DNA of 64,000 nucleotides from Ophthalmolycus amberensis (Eukaryota; Chordata; Actinopteri; Perciformes; Zoarcidae), in NCBI GenBank assembly GCA_024529925.1, contig JAFEUB010000840.1, positions 496,001-560,000 of the forward strand, written 5' to 3'. The notes under the pieces were generated by a model that saw only the letters and a program-made list of their open reading frames with translations, was not told the origin of the DNA and did no database searches. Shown here one piece after another: positions 13,272-26,600 of the stretch. The translations under genes and the position numbers were made by a program. Numbering within the stretch: the stretch's first letter is position 1; the number at the start of each line of letters is the position of its first letter.

Positions 13272-13562
13272 CGCGTTAGCATGCTAACATTTGCTTATCA
13301 CACTACCATAGTACGGCTGAGGCGGATGGCGATGTCATTAGTTTTGCAGGTATTTGGTCATAAATCAAGGTATTGAACAAAATAGAACTTTTGACCTGAG
13401 AGTGGCATTCAATTTAAAGTCAGAGATCACATAAGAATTACTGTTTATCCTGTGAAGAAACATTAATATACGTATATGTACCCAATGTCATGGTAATCCA
13501 TCCAACATTTGTCAAGACATTTCACTTAAGAACCCAAAAGTCAACCTCATGGTGTTCAGTGA
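13272..13562. repeat. Teleost dispersed repeat, 3' portion ('ttagcatgctaacatttgc' family)
   Basis: The stretch runs gcgttagcatgctaacatttgc, ggctgaggcggatggcgatgtcattagttttgcaggtatttggtcataaatcaaggtattg, gtaatccatccaacatttgtcaagacatttcact, aagtcaacctcatggtg. The order matches a common fish repeat as I remember it. A fragment of the 5' portion of what appears to be the same family lies at 58088-58216. Its transposition class is not clear from sequence. Confidence 0.65.
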
Positions 13563-14850
13563 AAGTATGCTGCAAGCTTGGCTAAAAGTGTTCACTATTC
13601 CAATATGAATGCAGTAAAACCTAGTGAAGAATTTCAATTTCCAGCTTAAAAATGAAAAATACATTTCACGTATTCCAGTCCATGCATCAGTGAACTAGTA
13701 AGTGCGTTTTGCATCCAGAGTGTTACCGCAGAATTGTCTGTTGGCAAAATACAGGTAAGAAGGAGTGAAACAATGTAACACCTCTGATGAACATCACTCA
13801 TGAGTGCTTTTCATAAGATGTGCATGCTGGGAATTAACTCATTAGGAGATGAAAAATTGAAATCCTCATGTGCACATTTATTACATCCAGAAGCAAACAA
13901 GATACAAAATATAATAATAATATATAAGGAAATAGAGAATTTAAAAAAAAATACATATATATATATATTGCAGAATTAAAATCTGCAGGAAATAAAGTAA
14001 AAAAGAGGATTGGAGAGATACACCTGGTTTCCTCAGAGAAAACTAAGAGAACATTATGAGCAGCTTGGTTAAGCTGACAGGTCTTAAATCTGTCTGTGTT
14101 GTTGTTTAGATATGCAGATTCACTGGCTGTGAGGATGTGACAAAATGCTGCAACCCAAGCTGATAAGAGAGATGTAAACAGCTGGTATTAGATAAAGGAG
14201 TGCCAATTAAGACACAGCCAGAAGTGATGAAATATAAGAAACATGAGATACAAACTACATGCAATTATCAAATTTTAGCCACTATTAATTTTGACAACTT
14301 AACTACAAATACTACTTTTTGTTTTGCTTTGGGTTCGAATGAGAAGATTAAGAATGTGCTCATTTGCATTGCACAGTTTGTTTATATGGCATCATGCCAT
14401 GACAGGATTAAATTGAATATGCATGGCCCGCTTTAAAAAAAAATCCGGTGAAGAATATTTTTAGATGCTAAAATGTATGCAGCACGATGACTAGCAGCAG
14501 TGTGGCTACCGAATGAACCAGCGACTACAAGGTGAGCGGATGAAAGCCACGTCACCGAGAGGCCCCGCACAGGACAGAATACGCCATCGATAAAGAAACA
14601 CCGTGTAAGAACAGCACATAAGTTCACACCCTCAATTCATTCCCTGTCACTTTGATTGGATTTCTCTGCAAGTAGATTGCTCATCTGCAGACCTGCACTG
14701 AAGTGTGTGTTACTCAGAGACCAGCTTCCATCTGAATTCAAATATATTTCACCTAGAGAAAAAAAAAAATCTCACAAAGACATGTCTGGATATGGATGGT
14801 ACACTTGCATTAATGTTAACAATGTTTAAACACACACCGGCATGAGGAAT

Positions 14851-15006
14851 GAACGTGTCTACGTCTCCTTTCCAATTAAGCTCCCGTTACTACATATTAA
14901 GTGCTCAACTTAAGCTGCGGGCAGCAGAGGATGCATTTCAACAGAGCTGGATATCCTTTCATTCTGTCTTGACATACAGTGTATGTGAAGAAATTACCAA
15001 GCCACG
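14851..15006 (+). repeat. Left copy of diverged inverted ~150-bp block with NKX2-like palindrome
   Basis: The block includes tttccaattaagctcc, tactacatattaagtgctcaacttaagct, gggcagcagaggatgcattt and acagagctgg. The same order appears in reverse complement at 16366-16512. At 14897-14914 the core ttaagtgctcaacttaag is a near-palindrome made of two TTAAGTG/TTAAGTT units, close to the NKX2 homeodomain site TYAAGTG. Conservation between copies is highest around this core. This may be duplicated regulatory DNA or two copies of an unrecognised repeat. Confidence 0.7.
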
Positions 15007-16365
15007 AGATTTAAAAAAAAAAAAATGACTGCAGCCAAATTGAGACTCTTCATCTGTAAGCTGCTTTAAGACTCACTAACGGCTTAGCGTTCCCTTATTA
15101 GTATTGGCTGCTGTGTAGATTCAGCACACTACCCCCGTTCCCTCTATTTGCCACCCATCTATGTACCTTTGATGCTACCATGTGCATTGATCATTTCCAG
15201 CAGACCCCTCCCATCTTAACACCATGGCGTGGTGGTTTTTATGCAAATAGATCATATTGATTGTCCAGCATGTATTCTCTTCAAACAGTTTTACTTCTCA
15301 AAGTCCACCAGGAGGTACATTGAAACGGAATGTGTGTTATCCAAATGAAAACTATTTGAGCTGCCTACTCACGTAAGAATAATTGCAGATTTTCTCCATA
15401 GAATATTTTACCGTTAAAGGTTCACGCACCAGGCGAGAGTACCTCTTGTTCCCGAAGACAACATTTTAAGTATGTGAGAGGCACATCATCTTCTGAATAA
15501 TCTATGAATAGGCTGATTTCCTAGCTATATGTGCAGTGAGTATCCCCTGGAAATTAATGCAAATGCGTTGGATATATATTCCTTTGTATCTTTGCAGTCT
15601 TGAGAGTGCCATCTATTGTATATTATGTATCAGCTTTCCTCCTGTCTGTTTGACACCAAAAACAACAGCACAGACTGAAAAGGCGTCGAGAGGCTGCTGG
15701 GGACTGCTGACATTCTTACTTTTGTACGCTATTTGTAGTAGAATGTAGATTTTTATGGAAATGGAAGAAGAAATGTCTGAAATCTTGCATATTTAAAAAC
15801 TGCAAACAAAGTCTACAAACTCTTTTGTACAATTTAGTGAACATTGAGGTGGTAGGGGCAGCAAATGTGTTGCTTTTTGATGCCTTTCTCACCAACTGTA
15901 TTCACAAAAAGACTGTCAGATTTCTCCAATATGGTTTGTTTACCACAGCCCAGAAGTAGGGGGCAGCAGTGCAGTACAGACAGTTAGCTGCTGTTGTTAA
16001 TTGCTGCATTGAAAATATCATAAAAACAGCAGTGGCAGACGGGGTGGCAGAGTTTGGATAAACAGTATATGTGCTATTCTGTGCATCAGAAATGTGCAGC
16101 TATACTGTACACTAACTGACTTACCGTCACATCCAAAACTGGCCTACAGAGGAAAATGCTTGAGTTTGATTGTAAATATACGCCACTTTTGGAAATCTAG
16201 ACGCAGATAGGAAATATGATTTGCTCCTGAAGTTGAACACAAATATTTAAAATAAGTACTTCAACAGCTGCTCAGCCCCACAGCTGTGGCCCATTCTCTT
16301 TGATTACCTCCTAAAATCCTCTGTGCTTCACACAAACGTGCTTCCAGTGCTATAAACATACAGTA

Positions 16366-16512
16366 GGGCTTAGTTATGTCTTCACATATACTGTCAGACA
16401 GACTGAGAGGAAATTCAGCTCTGTTTAAATGCATCCTCTGCTGCCCGGAGCTTAAGTTGAGCACTTAATATGTAGTAAAAGGAGCTTAATTGGAAAGAAC
16501 ATGTTGACACTT
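16366..16512 (-). repeat. Right copy of inverted ~150-bp block
   Basis: This is the reverse-complement counterpart of 14851-15006. It reads gggcttagttatgtcttcacatatactgtcagacagactg, then agctctgtttaaatgcatcctctgctgcccggagcttaagttgagcacttaatatgtagtaaaaggagcttaattgg. The central palindrome cttaagttgagcacttaa at 16451-16468 is fully kept. Similarity stops beyond the block on both sides. Confidence 0.7.
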
Positions 16513-19500
16513 TCCACACCTACTGCATCCCCAGTAGGTGCGATTGTAAGTAGGTACAAACCAACACGTCCTCATACATAAACGACAGAGTAGGTCAGTT
16601 GCCAGCGACTCAAAAAACAACATATATGACTGCAATGTGGTGATGACGGCATGGTATAAACACACAGAAACCTCACAAAACATCTTTTATTACCTGTTTT
16701 TTATTACCATTGACTGCCTACTGTCTCCTCACTTCCTACTCTTAACCTGCCCCCGGTTGGGAGGGGTTAGTCATAAGATAACACAGCTGAGTGTGCTCAC
16801 TGTTGGAGTTTTGGACAGTGTGGCTGGCTATCAATTAACCGCTAACGGAACTACCAGCACACGCGCTGCTGAGTACATTGTTGCGACTCAGCCGTTGCTA
16901 AGCGGGAAGACAAGTTGGTGAGTTTGATTTTGTGTTTTGCAGGATTGTGTGAAGTGTCTTTTAAGATGGTCGTTACAGACACACCTGGTGGCGATCTGCA
17001 GTCGACTGGGTGCGCCTTTTTAGTTTTTTCTTCATCTCTATTTAACATTGAAATTAAATGTATGGGGTATGAGTGTCCACCTACAGTAATACGTGGAGAT
17101 TGTAAACACCCACTGGAAGGATGCACGTAGTATTAAAAGTCAAGAGGCAGTCTCAATGTACACACCCAACAGAGACAATCCTTGCTTAGCATTTGTCTGT
17201 ACAAGCTCAATGAATACATTTCTCATTTAGTATTGTTTATATTGGAGGTCTCCAGCACAGGGTGATACACCAAATTAGGTTGTCAAATGAAGCTTTTGGG
17301 GTATTTAGTTTGCCCCTTTTGTCTTCAAAGAACTTGGAAATTGTTAACTTCCACCTTGGACTTGCCAGGGTCCACATGGGATCCTGTGGTAACTCTTGTG
17401 GTCAGATGCAAAATGGACACAATTCAGACTCCACACAGAAATCCATGTCCAAAGAGTTTGTGATATCTGTGGATCTTTCTGCTCCAGTGCACGAGTAATG
17501 GTCCTGAAACACATCCATAGTGCATCTTCCAAGTCTTCGGGGTTTCATCATGCCACATTTTACACAAGGATTATGACAAGGCAGGTAATGGGCAAGCAGA
17601 GCCTTTACAGTCTAATACTGTAGCTTGTTGCAGTAAGCGGGATTAATGTGTGTTTTATGTATTTGGCTTAACTGCAGAGAACAGGGTTTAGGGGCACAGG
17701 AGATCTTGGGTACCATATGAGCTTTACAATCATATGTAAGGAGTATCAGTCAGTTGAAGTCCCTCTCCATTCAATACTGTGTTTTCTTTGTTCTTGTTCA
17801 TTGACTGTGATGTTTGAGCTTTAGAGTGCAGGGTGATGCATGTGCAGAGCTTGACACTTGAGGGCTTTTCAAATCCATTCTGAAGGAAGAAAGTTAATCT
17901 GTCACCTGAAGGTGCTCTGTTAAGTTTTCGTTAATTGTTATTCACCAAAACACAATATGTGTATCTCTGACTTCTGGCAAATCTATTGAAACCATTTATT
18001 TCCTCATGAAACATTTGCAAAGCTGATTCAGTATTATAAATCCAGCATTGTTTACATCCATGTTACCTTGCTAGCGTTTTCCCTTACTGTGGAATACTGT
18101 AGCCTGGTGAAACCATTGGCAGGACTGTGTAGTTTGTGTATTAACAATCTCATGCACACTTAAACACAAACGATTACTCAGAGCAGAGTATTGTTATGTA
18201 GCATAAAACACGCCAGGAGGGGAACTGTAAATACAGCAAAACAATGAGCAAGGATTAACTAATGTGCGAGTCGGGTGAAACCATACACAACATGTACAAA
18301 CAGTCATTTATTCACGTGTTTATTGGTACAGTAGACAATTGTAATAAAGAAGTTAATTTAAATCCAGTTTAGGTTTCCAAACAAATTTCACAATTCTTAT
18401 CAAAAACTCAACCTGCACAATTAGACTAAAGTTTAAAACGCCCATGAGGGAGCTTAGAAAGAAAAAAAGACATTTGCAGTATAGACACAGGTTACTCTCT
18501 CTACGACTCATCAGACAGTGTTTGAGGGTCAACATCAGCACTGGCAATTCATTAGGGGGGTTCAATACCTGTCCGAATGTAAAATATATCCTTGACCACA
18601 CTTTAAGCCTCCAAAGACAAGTGGGGGACATTTTGATTGGATATTTGGATGATTGATGGTTTGGCTTTTGAAAGATATGAATTACGGTTTCCAAACAACA
18701 GGAGGAAATCTCTATACATCTGAGGATTGAAGGCAGGTGTGTAAAGGTTTCACATGCCGGCATTGTGGGTCACAGAACAATTCTCCGAACAATAAATAGA
18801 AAATGGCTCAGTAACACAAATCTCTGTACTGTAACGATAACTCTGCACAAAGGGACACATTGGCAGCTAATAGCCAAAATCTTGTCAAGAAACCACACTT
18901 TCAGCGGCGTTTTAAAAAGTTACTTTGATGTAGGATAAAAATACCTTTAACGTGTTACTTTTTAAACCATGTTTCAAACTGAGCACTAAGGAATATAAAG
19001 TGTAATATGTTTTACAGTGTCTGCTTTCTGTGCATATCTCTTGTGCTCAAATGTAATTATAATCGTAAGAGTATTCATCATGTTTAAAAGGATTTTGACA
19101 ATGTCATTTATACCAAGCACTGAGATTGCTTTGCTTTTCAAGTAGCTTATAACAGCAAAACAAAATGAGGCCTAATGACAGCAGCAGGAATAATCCATCC
19201 GCCTGTTCATATTATCATCATCTCTCACAAACATAGCCTCCAAAAATATCACTCATCATACACATCAACAGTCCTATGTTGGGTGATAGGCTCTCAGAGG
19301 ACTTCACTCAGCCAATATTTACTCTTGTCCACGGTGTTAGGGATGGCATGTCACATTAACAATACTTGCCAACGTTCTCTATCACTAAGGCCAGCCGTAG
19401 AGGCTGCCTCTGCCATTCACTTCATGCTGCTTCTGACGTCAGTGGATAGTTGAGGAACTAATAGTTTGACTGATTTACTGCAGTGACACCTGGGGGCATC

Positions 19501-20265
19501 GCTGCAGCTAAGTCTGCTACTAGAGATGACAAATGAAGTTAGAACATTCACTCAGTTCAGGAACTAAGATACACATCACGGATGTAGTTTCCGATGCCAA
19601 AAGAGGCATCCGTGTTTAGATGTCTCACGTTTATGTGCCTAACAACAAGTGCCTTTCTCTAAGCCTAATCGCTCATCTGTCGATATACGTTTATTTCACC
19701 ATTTTGCCATAAATAATGTGCTTCTTTTTGGACACTGATCTCTTTCATAAAGATCTGACAAGACCTGTTTATCTCTTTTCAACTGTCCACCACCCTCAAG
19801 GCGTATCACAGCCGTCCCTGTTGAGCTCCGTTGGTATACATTCCCCCACAGAGGAAAGAATCCCACAGAAAGGAAAAGAAGACCAATATAAAGCCCACTG
19901 TATTACTGTGTGCAATTCAGTTTAACAATCGGATAAAATTTGTTGAAAACCATAACCATTTAATGGTTATTGTCCTTTGATAGCCACTCAAATTTCTGCT
20001 TTCTGCTGTTTCCCCAAGTGGTGTAATTTTGTTTCATGAACATGTTATCCAGCAAAATGAATCGGATGTTAATTGCAGGCATTGAGCAAGTTTAAACAAT
20101 AAGGACTGATTGGGTTGGGGATCCTGTAAGCATGATGTACTTCAGTCCTTCAGCATTAAGTCAACTGCTTCCTCCTGTGGGTATACTTCAGTAAAGAAAG
20201 GAAAAACCTGACTTCTGATTCTGTGTTGGTGTTCAGGGTGACATCGTGATATGTATTGCAATGCT

Positions 20266-20655
20266 GCGTTCCAGACTATACTCGGAGGTTGGAATTTTCC
20301 CAGTTGAAATTTCTAACCGACCTCCAAGCGTTCCAGATGACCATTAAACTTTCAGCAGTGCAGCCTCCACATTATTAATGTTCAATTTTTCAACGGTTTT
20401 TCCTGATTAACTTTTGTGCAGAGAAGATGACTTTCAGAGACTGTGACCAGCTACCGGATAACATGGCGACATATTCTGACACAGGTTTTACTCAATGACA
20501 GGATGTATTATTTTAAATGAATACAGGGAAATATAAGTTGCCTTTTAGTTCATGGTTTACCATTTTACATTGTGTGATGTCAGGATACTGCTTTTTTGTG
20601 AAATCGGGTTAAATGGATTTTCCCCGAGTTCACAAGTAGGAACTCCGAATTTTGA
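20266..20655. mobile_element. Non-autonomous element with 'tgcgttcca...ctcggaggt' ends
   Basis: The left end is tgctgcgttccagactatactcggaggttggaattttcccagttgaaatttc. The right end, ccccgagttcacaagtaggaactccgaatttt, is roughly its reverse complement. This arrangement resembles an inverted-repeat MITE found in fish genomes. There is no open frame of interest, and ends and duplication are approximate. Confidence 0.5.
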
Positions 20656-23600
20656 ATAGTGTTGAATAGTTAAAGGTGAATCTCCCTCCCTGCATCCGCT
20701 CCTTGGAAAATTTGAACATCTGACATTTGCAATTGGTTTCTAGATTACTTCATTAATGGCAAAAGTATTCCTTCTGCAAGCACTTTTCATTTCAATACTT
20801 GCTTTTGAGCAGACAAAAGAGTGCTGTAGTGTTGTGCTTCCTGTTCCAAACGCTCATATCTGCTTCTTCGATTCATTTAGATTTCAATATCCAGCAGCTG
20901 AATTGTACTACTGGGCCTTTTTTTCATGGCACATGAATCCTTTTGTATAAACAAAATGTCACAACTATGTGATCACGAGTCATATATCACCCCCAATTCT
21001 GTTGGAACCCCATCAATCAGTGTTTTCAAGACTGATTGGGGGGGGGGGGGGGATCAGAAATGACTGGGTTCAATGTTGTGTTGATGCAAGTGTCTGAGTA
21101 ATGTTAAGGGCAGTAGGTGTAGAAGGCTTCACGTAAGTATAGGTCTGCTGCCATTTGTCTCACCGACAGCAACACTGTACAGCACAGTGTCCTTGGCTGT
21201 GTACATAATGTTTTTTTCCAAGGTTGAGAGTCGGGAGTATTGGATTTTTTTCACACAGTGTGAGTCACCTGTTAGCAAAGCTCTATCTCATCTCCTATGT
21301 TCCTGTCATCACTGGGGGAGAGATCGACTCTAATAATGTTAAGCTTCAACAACAGCTATGTCAGGGCTTACTGTTGCAACAATATGCTATCTCAAAGGCC
21401 AGTATGAACTCGAGATGTAAAACAAAACATTTGCTGAAAGGTCATTGGAGTTGAATAGGCTTAAGGCAAAGCCATCAATTCCATATGGATGGTGCCTTGT
21501 AAAACTGTGTGTGGCGTAAGTGTGTATAGTGAAAGACCATAACTTTAGCAATCATCCACATCTATCAAGTAAATCATATTAACGATCCTCAGCGCCACTC
21601 ATTTTCTCTAATACATCATATTTTGACACACTGTGCAAATCTGGTGAGGGTGACGACCAGTTATAGGATCCTTTTCTTACTGCCGCTGGATAATTGTCTC
21701 TGTGCTGTTCAATTGGATTGGTTGAAAAATGATCATGGTTTATTTTATTATTTATTTGCTCTCTCAAACCAATGACAACAAACATGCATTAGAGTGTATA
21801 AATACACAATTAGTTCAAATCAAGTCGAACTCTGATTATTAAACTCTTAAGATTGGAAATGAAAGGTTTGGAAGTGATTCCATTTTTCAGAATCAAATCA
21901 GTTTGAATAAAGAATAACTTTTTTATTACGGAGAGAAATGTTCTCAATACGTTTCCTGCTGTATTCTGCAGCGCCCCAGGGTTCACCCTGAACTCCCTTA
22001 GCAGTTTCTGCAATGTGAAGGAGCAGCAGGTTCCTTTTGGATCACCAAGTCCCTCACCCTGTCACGCAGAGTGCCGGCCATAAACCCACGGTCACTTGTA
22101 TCCACAATCTCATTCTTTCGGTCACTGCCCAGAACCTCATGACCAGAGGTGAGGGACACACGGAAGACCAACCAGAAAACATAGAGTTGGTAGTGATGCG
22201 CAAAATCAGTGGGGCAAACTCACTGTCCCTCTTACTCTCGCTCCCTGACACACCTTTACTCTTCTGCTTGGATCATCGGACCCCCGTTAATGGAGCAGCA
22301 GCATTTATTCAGGAGAGAACCATGTCCTCATAAATGGAGTTGCTGCCTGAGCCTGACTGTAGTCAAAAATGAATGTATTTTTCCTCACAGAAATGCAAAT
22401 TTATGCGGCAAGAGCCTTCCAAAAATCTAATCAGATCATCGACTGTAGAGGAGCGCATGACAGTTTTCCAGGAGAAACCTGTGGTGTACGTATTCAGTTT
22501 CTGGCATGCATTGTTCTTGAGTTATGTTCTCAATACTGTGCCTACAAAGACCGATGTCATTTAACGTCCCACACCACTCTAAAACGAGACACGTCTTTCA
22601 TTACATTGTGCTCTGTTCTTCTTATGAATTGAACTAACTCACCGAGCTGTATTTTTTTATACAACTTTTACATTTCAGAACTACACCGTTAGGATTTAAT
22701 GAAAAACACAAACTTGAATTGGCTCACTGTACTAATAAGTATCTGCAAATTAGAATTGCCATCACTCACTCTAATTATTATCAGATAATTTGGAAAAGAA
22801 TGTGGAAAATAGATGGATAATATTCTTTATTGAAATCCAATAAAACCATACTTATTATCTTCACTTTTCTATCAACATGAAACAATTGAATAATGTAAAA
22901 CTTGATGATCGAAATATTATATTCCCTTAGCCTCAGTTGAACGATGTAGGTTTGGTTGATGTGCATTAAAACATATCTGATTCCTGTATACAAATGTCTA
23001 GAATGACCAAATACTGAATTATCTATTTATATTGTTCATATCAAAGTAGGACAAGCCTCTTCTGCACATACTGTATATCACAAAGTATACACATCTGTAA
23101 AATGATGCTTATTTGATTTTCTGGATCCGACAAAGAATACTATATTTAAGAGTTAAATATTAATATTATTCAACTACTTTTGAAACAAGGGAAGGTATTT
23201 TCTTAAGAGAATGAGAGGACAGATTTCAACATTTGCAATAATAAAGTTTGTCTACCCATTTGTTGGAGTCCTGTACAATTTAAATGCTGGGTTTGAATAA
23301 TGAATAATGTATAAACTTTTTGTTCAATACTTTTAATACACAAGTGACTTGTAAAATGGAACACTAGTAAATATATTGAAATAAAATGAAGTAATTCAAA
23401 CAAGGCCTGTAGCCTGTTGTCAGATCAATCTTATTGATTAAAGTACAATACTGTTTGATGCAGTATTCAAACTGCCAACACTGACACATTCTCTCCGTCT
23501 TACTGCATGTTTTTCTGTTTCCTTTTTTTTTTAAACTAGAGACCCGGTGCTGCTTCAGAAACATCTAACAAGATTAAGAGGTGAGTGCTACATACGTAAC

Positions 23601-26600
23601 TCTCTCACCCATGACTACCCGTTTGAGGCACATAAAGAGGCCATTTCTATGGAAATGCAATGTTTACACGCATGGGAGAAGACTATTATCTGCCATTTTG
23701 AAAATGTTAAGAGTACAGTGCTTCCTTGGGCTTCTCCCTCATATTGCTCTCAGTGTTTCCCTTGTTTTTCTATTTTTGTTTCCTGTGCTCATGCAGAGAA
23801 AAAACAAATGGTGTAAATGTGATTAAACTGAAGCCCTTTCTTTCTCCTACATGTCTATATCGCAAGAGAGTTACTGCACTAGTGTCCCCCAAAGTACCGC
23901 TTCCACTTCTAGAAGCTGAATGGGGCCTTTTTCACCTTGAAAGCATTTAAATGGAGATGGTGGCATTGGGCCCTTCTCTTTCCACTCTCGCAAGGTATGT
24001 CAGGAGTTCAATGGTGTTTCGTGGAGCATGAAGGTATACAGAGGAAGCACTGTGTCCGGCGCAAGAGAATAAAGTGATAGTAACGCATTGACAACACCAC
24101 TCAGCTCCAAGAAAAGCAAACTGCATCTCCTGAGAAGAGACATCTTGTGATGTCTAGCTCTGATTTCAAGAGTCCTCCGCACATTACTTCGAAAGTCCCC
24201 CGAGAGGCATGGTACAGTTTAACAGCCTAGATCCAGAACGGGAAAAATCAACAAACAGTTCGACAGCAATAAGAAACATGCATGACTATTCTATTATATT
24301 CTATGTAAATATTCTAGAAATCCATGTAGCTAAATGCAGCGTTCTCTTAATATTATTTTGCAAATTTAAACAACTTTCTCCAGTGTGAGGGAGCTAACGT
24401 TCAGTTTTCAATTCCATCGCGGAGGACGGCAACAAGATAAAATGTTTTACCTTTGGATGTATACCTGATGCTACCGTCCTGCTCTCATCCACCAACATGA
24501 TGTCCGGTTTGCCGTCTTCAGTCTGCCTGATTCCATGTGAATGCAGCATTCGTAGCATTAGTGCATGTGGCGCCGGTGCCAGTGGTATCCTCCCAATTCT
24601 CTTGAAGCAGGTCCTCCTTGGGAAACCTCTGACTCTAAACATAGTGTCAAATATATCCCTTTGTTTTAGCATGAATCAGGCCAATGGCCATTGATGCGTA
24701 CTGATAAAAACTCATTCCGTTCTTTATTAATTCACCATTCAACCTGTAAAGTGTGTGTTTGCTGGCACAGCAGCACACAGCCTAGAGGCATCTGTCATAT
24801 ATTGTGAGAAAACTGGTCCATCCTTTGATTCAGCAACGTCTCTTGCACCAGTTGACAAGGCATTGGCTTTGCAGTACTACATACAGTGACACTGTTCAAG
24901 TCCAACAGACTGTAATGTGACCATCAATTTCCATGGCTTGTTTCAGAGTTCACTGAGGGATGCTGTGTCGGGATTGTTGAAGGAGCAAATTCCCATCGGG
25001 GATGAACAGTCAGCTACACCTTCCACTCTCAGCTTGCACCGTCTCACTTCATCTTCAGCCCCCGACCACCTCACGTTGCAGTTTCCCTGACAGCCATTAA
25101 ACCAATTCCACATTATCCCCATAACTTGTGGAACTCAGCCAATCTGAACAATAGGGGGGAGATGCTCAAAACAGAAACGAACCACAGGCACCAAAGGCCC
25201 AAGTCACTGCCAATGATGGATTGTACACTACATAACAACATAATTGATCTCATATGGAGCCATTTGCAGTTCAATACAATACAACTTTATTCATCATGTG
25301 GAGCCAGTTGAGAGACAGAGTGACTCAGTGATCTGCAATCCAATAGGACTGTATAAATGCCTTTGATCAACTGTTCTTAATGTGAATGTGAGTGTATGTG
25401 TAAGTATTGGTCCTTGGAAGTTATTGACCACAGTGGAAGAATGTAGATAGTTATTTCTATTTGATGTCTTTTTTCCAATAAAACAAGAAATCGGAGCACA
25501 ATAAAGGTAGGGGAGCAGTTGTATTACAAAAGGTAGAGAAATGCACGCTTTCTTGACGAAAAGGGAAAAGGTCAGGGTACTTCAAAGATTTATGGTTTTA
25601 TTGGATGTAACGCAATTGAAAATGCTGGGTCATAAAGTGTGGACGACGAAAAAAAATGCAGTTTACTGTGGCTTTCTACATTTCTCAGTTTTACATAATA
25701 TGAAAATACTCAAATCATCGGTGTGTATTTCAAGGCACTGTATAAGGCATCCACTGGACTTAACGCCCTAAGCTGTAAGACAGAGCTTTGTCACAGGTTT
25801 GGACTTTGTGGTCAGGACACATATCTACTCCGTCTACTCTCACTAAGGCTGAGCTTGCCTTGTGTTGAACACACTGTCACACGCACACACACACACCATC
25901 TGTTACCTTCAACACTCCTGGCTTGGACAAACATGGTTATGAGTAGGTAATGGTGCGGACAAAACTTGTGACCTTGACACTGTCTCCTAGGTGTGATCAA
26001 CAGACAGAGCGAGAGAGAGAGAGAGCGAGAGAGAGAGGTAGATTGATGAGAGTCAGAAGCCCTTTTGAATTTGGTTTGTGTGAGAAAGGCAGCAGAGTCC
26101 CACGTTGCCTGGAAACATGACTGACTGTGTGTGATGAGAGATGGAGTCTTTCTCTGCCTCTCATCTTATTCAACTTCAAAGATAAACATCAAATCAACTC
26201 CCTCAATACACGTACATTCTCTTTTTTTGACCTCATACAAGGCATAAAATGCCATTACGCAGTTACTTATGCCACATGTCCTGTATTTCTCCATTTTAAT
26301 GGTATTTTCATGGTATCTCAACACACACACACACACATATATATGTATAGCTTCTCAAAGTAGTTTCTGTAATGTATGGTATTTATAAGCATATATGATT
26401 GACAAACAAAAAAAACATAGTGATACGGCGAGGAAGTAAAGAGTGATAATATGTATCTTATTTTTATTTACTTATTATAGCAGTTAACTTAATGAGAAAT
26501 ATTCAGGGCTTTCTTCGAAAGATAACAAGAACAAAATCAACGATACGAGATTAGCGCTATTGCCTCTCAACGTGATGGCTGAGCCGGTGGCTCGCAGCGA

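Larger units (their letters stand above)
13571..20265. other. Non-coding upstream DNA containing an inverted block pair
   Basis: No gene is supported. The notable content is the inverted pair at 14851-15006 and 16366-16512, listed separately. The rest is AT-rich with A runs near 14759-14770 and 15013-15025, and no repeat family that I recognise. A 136-codon minus frame at 18353-18763 has no recognisable domain and AT-driven composition. Confidence 0.55.

Noticed and set aside
14325..14345. gggttcgaatg as a tRNA B-box
   Set aside because: No A-box or cloverleaf around it, so no tRNA gene or SINE head is supported.
18353..18763. 137-codon minus frame
   Set aside because: Composition follows AT-rich DNA, with no motif or splice logic.
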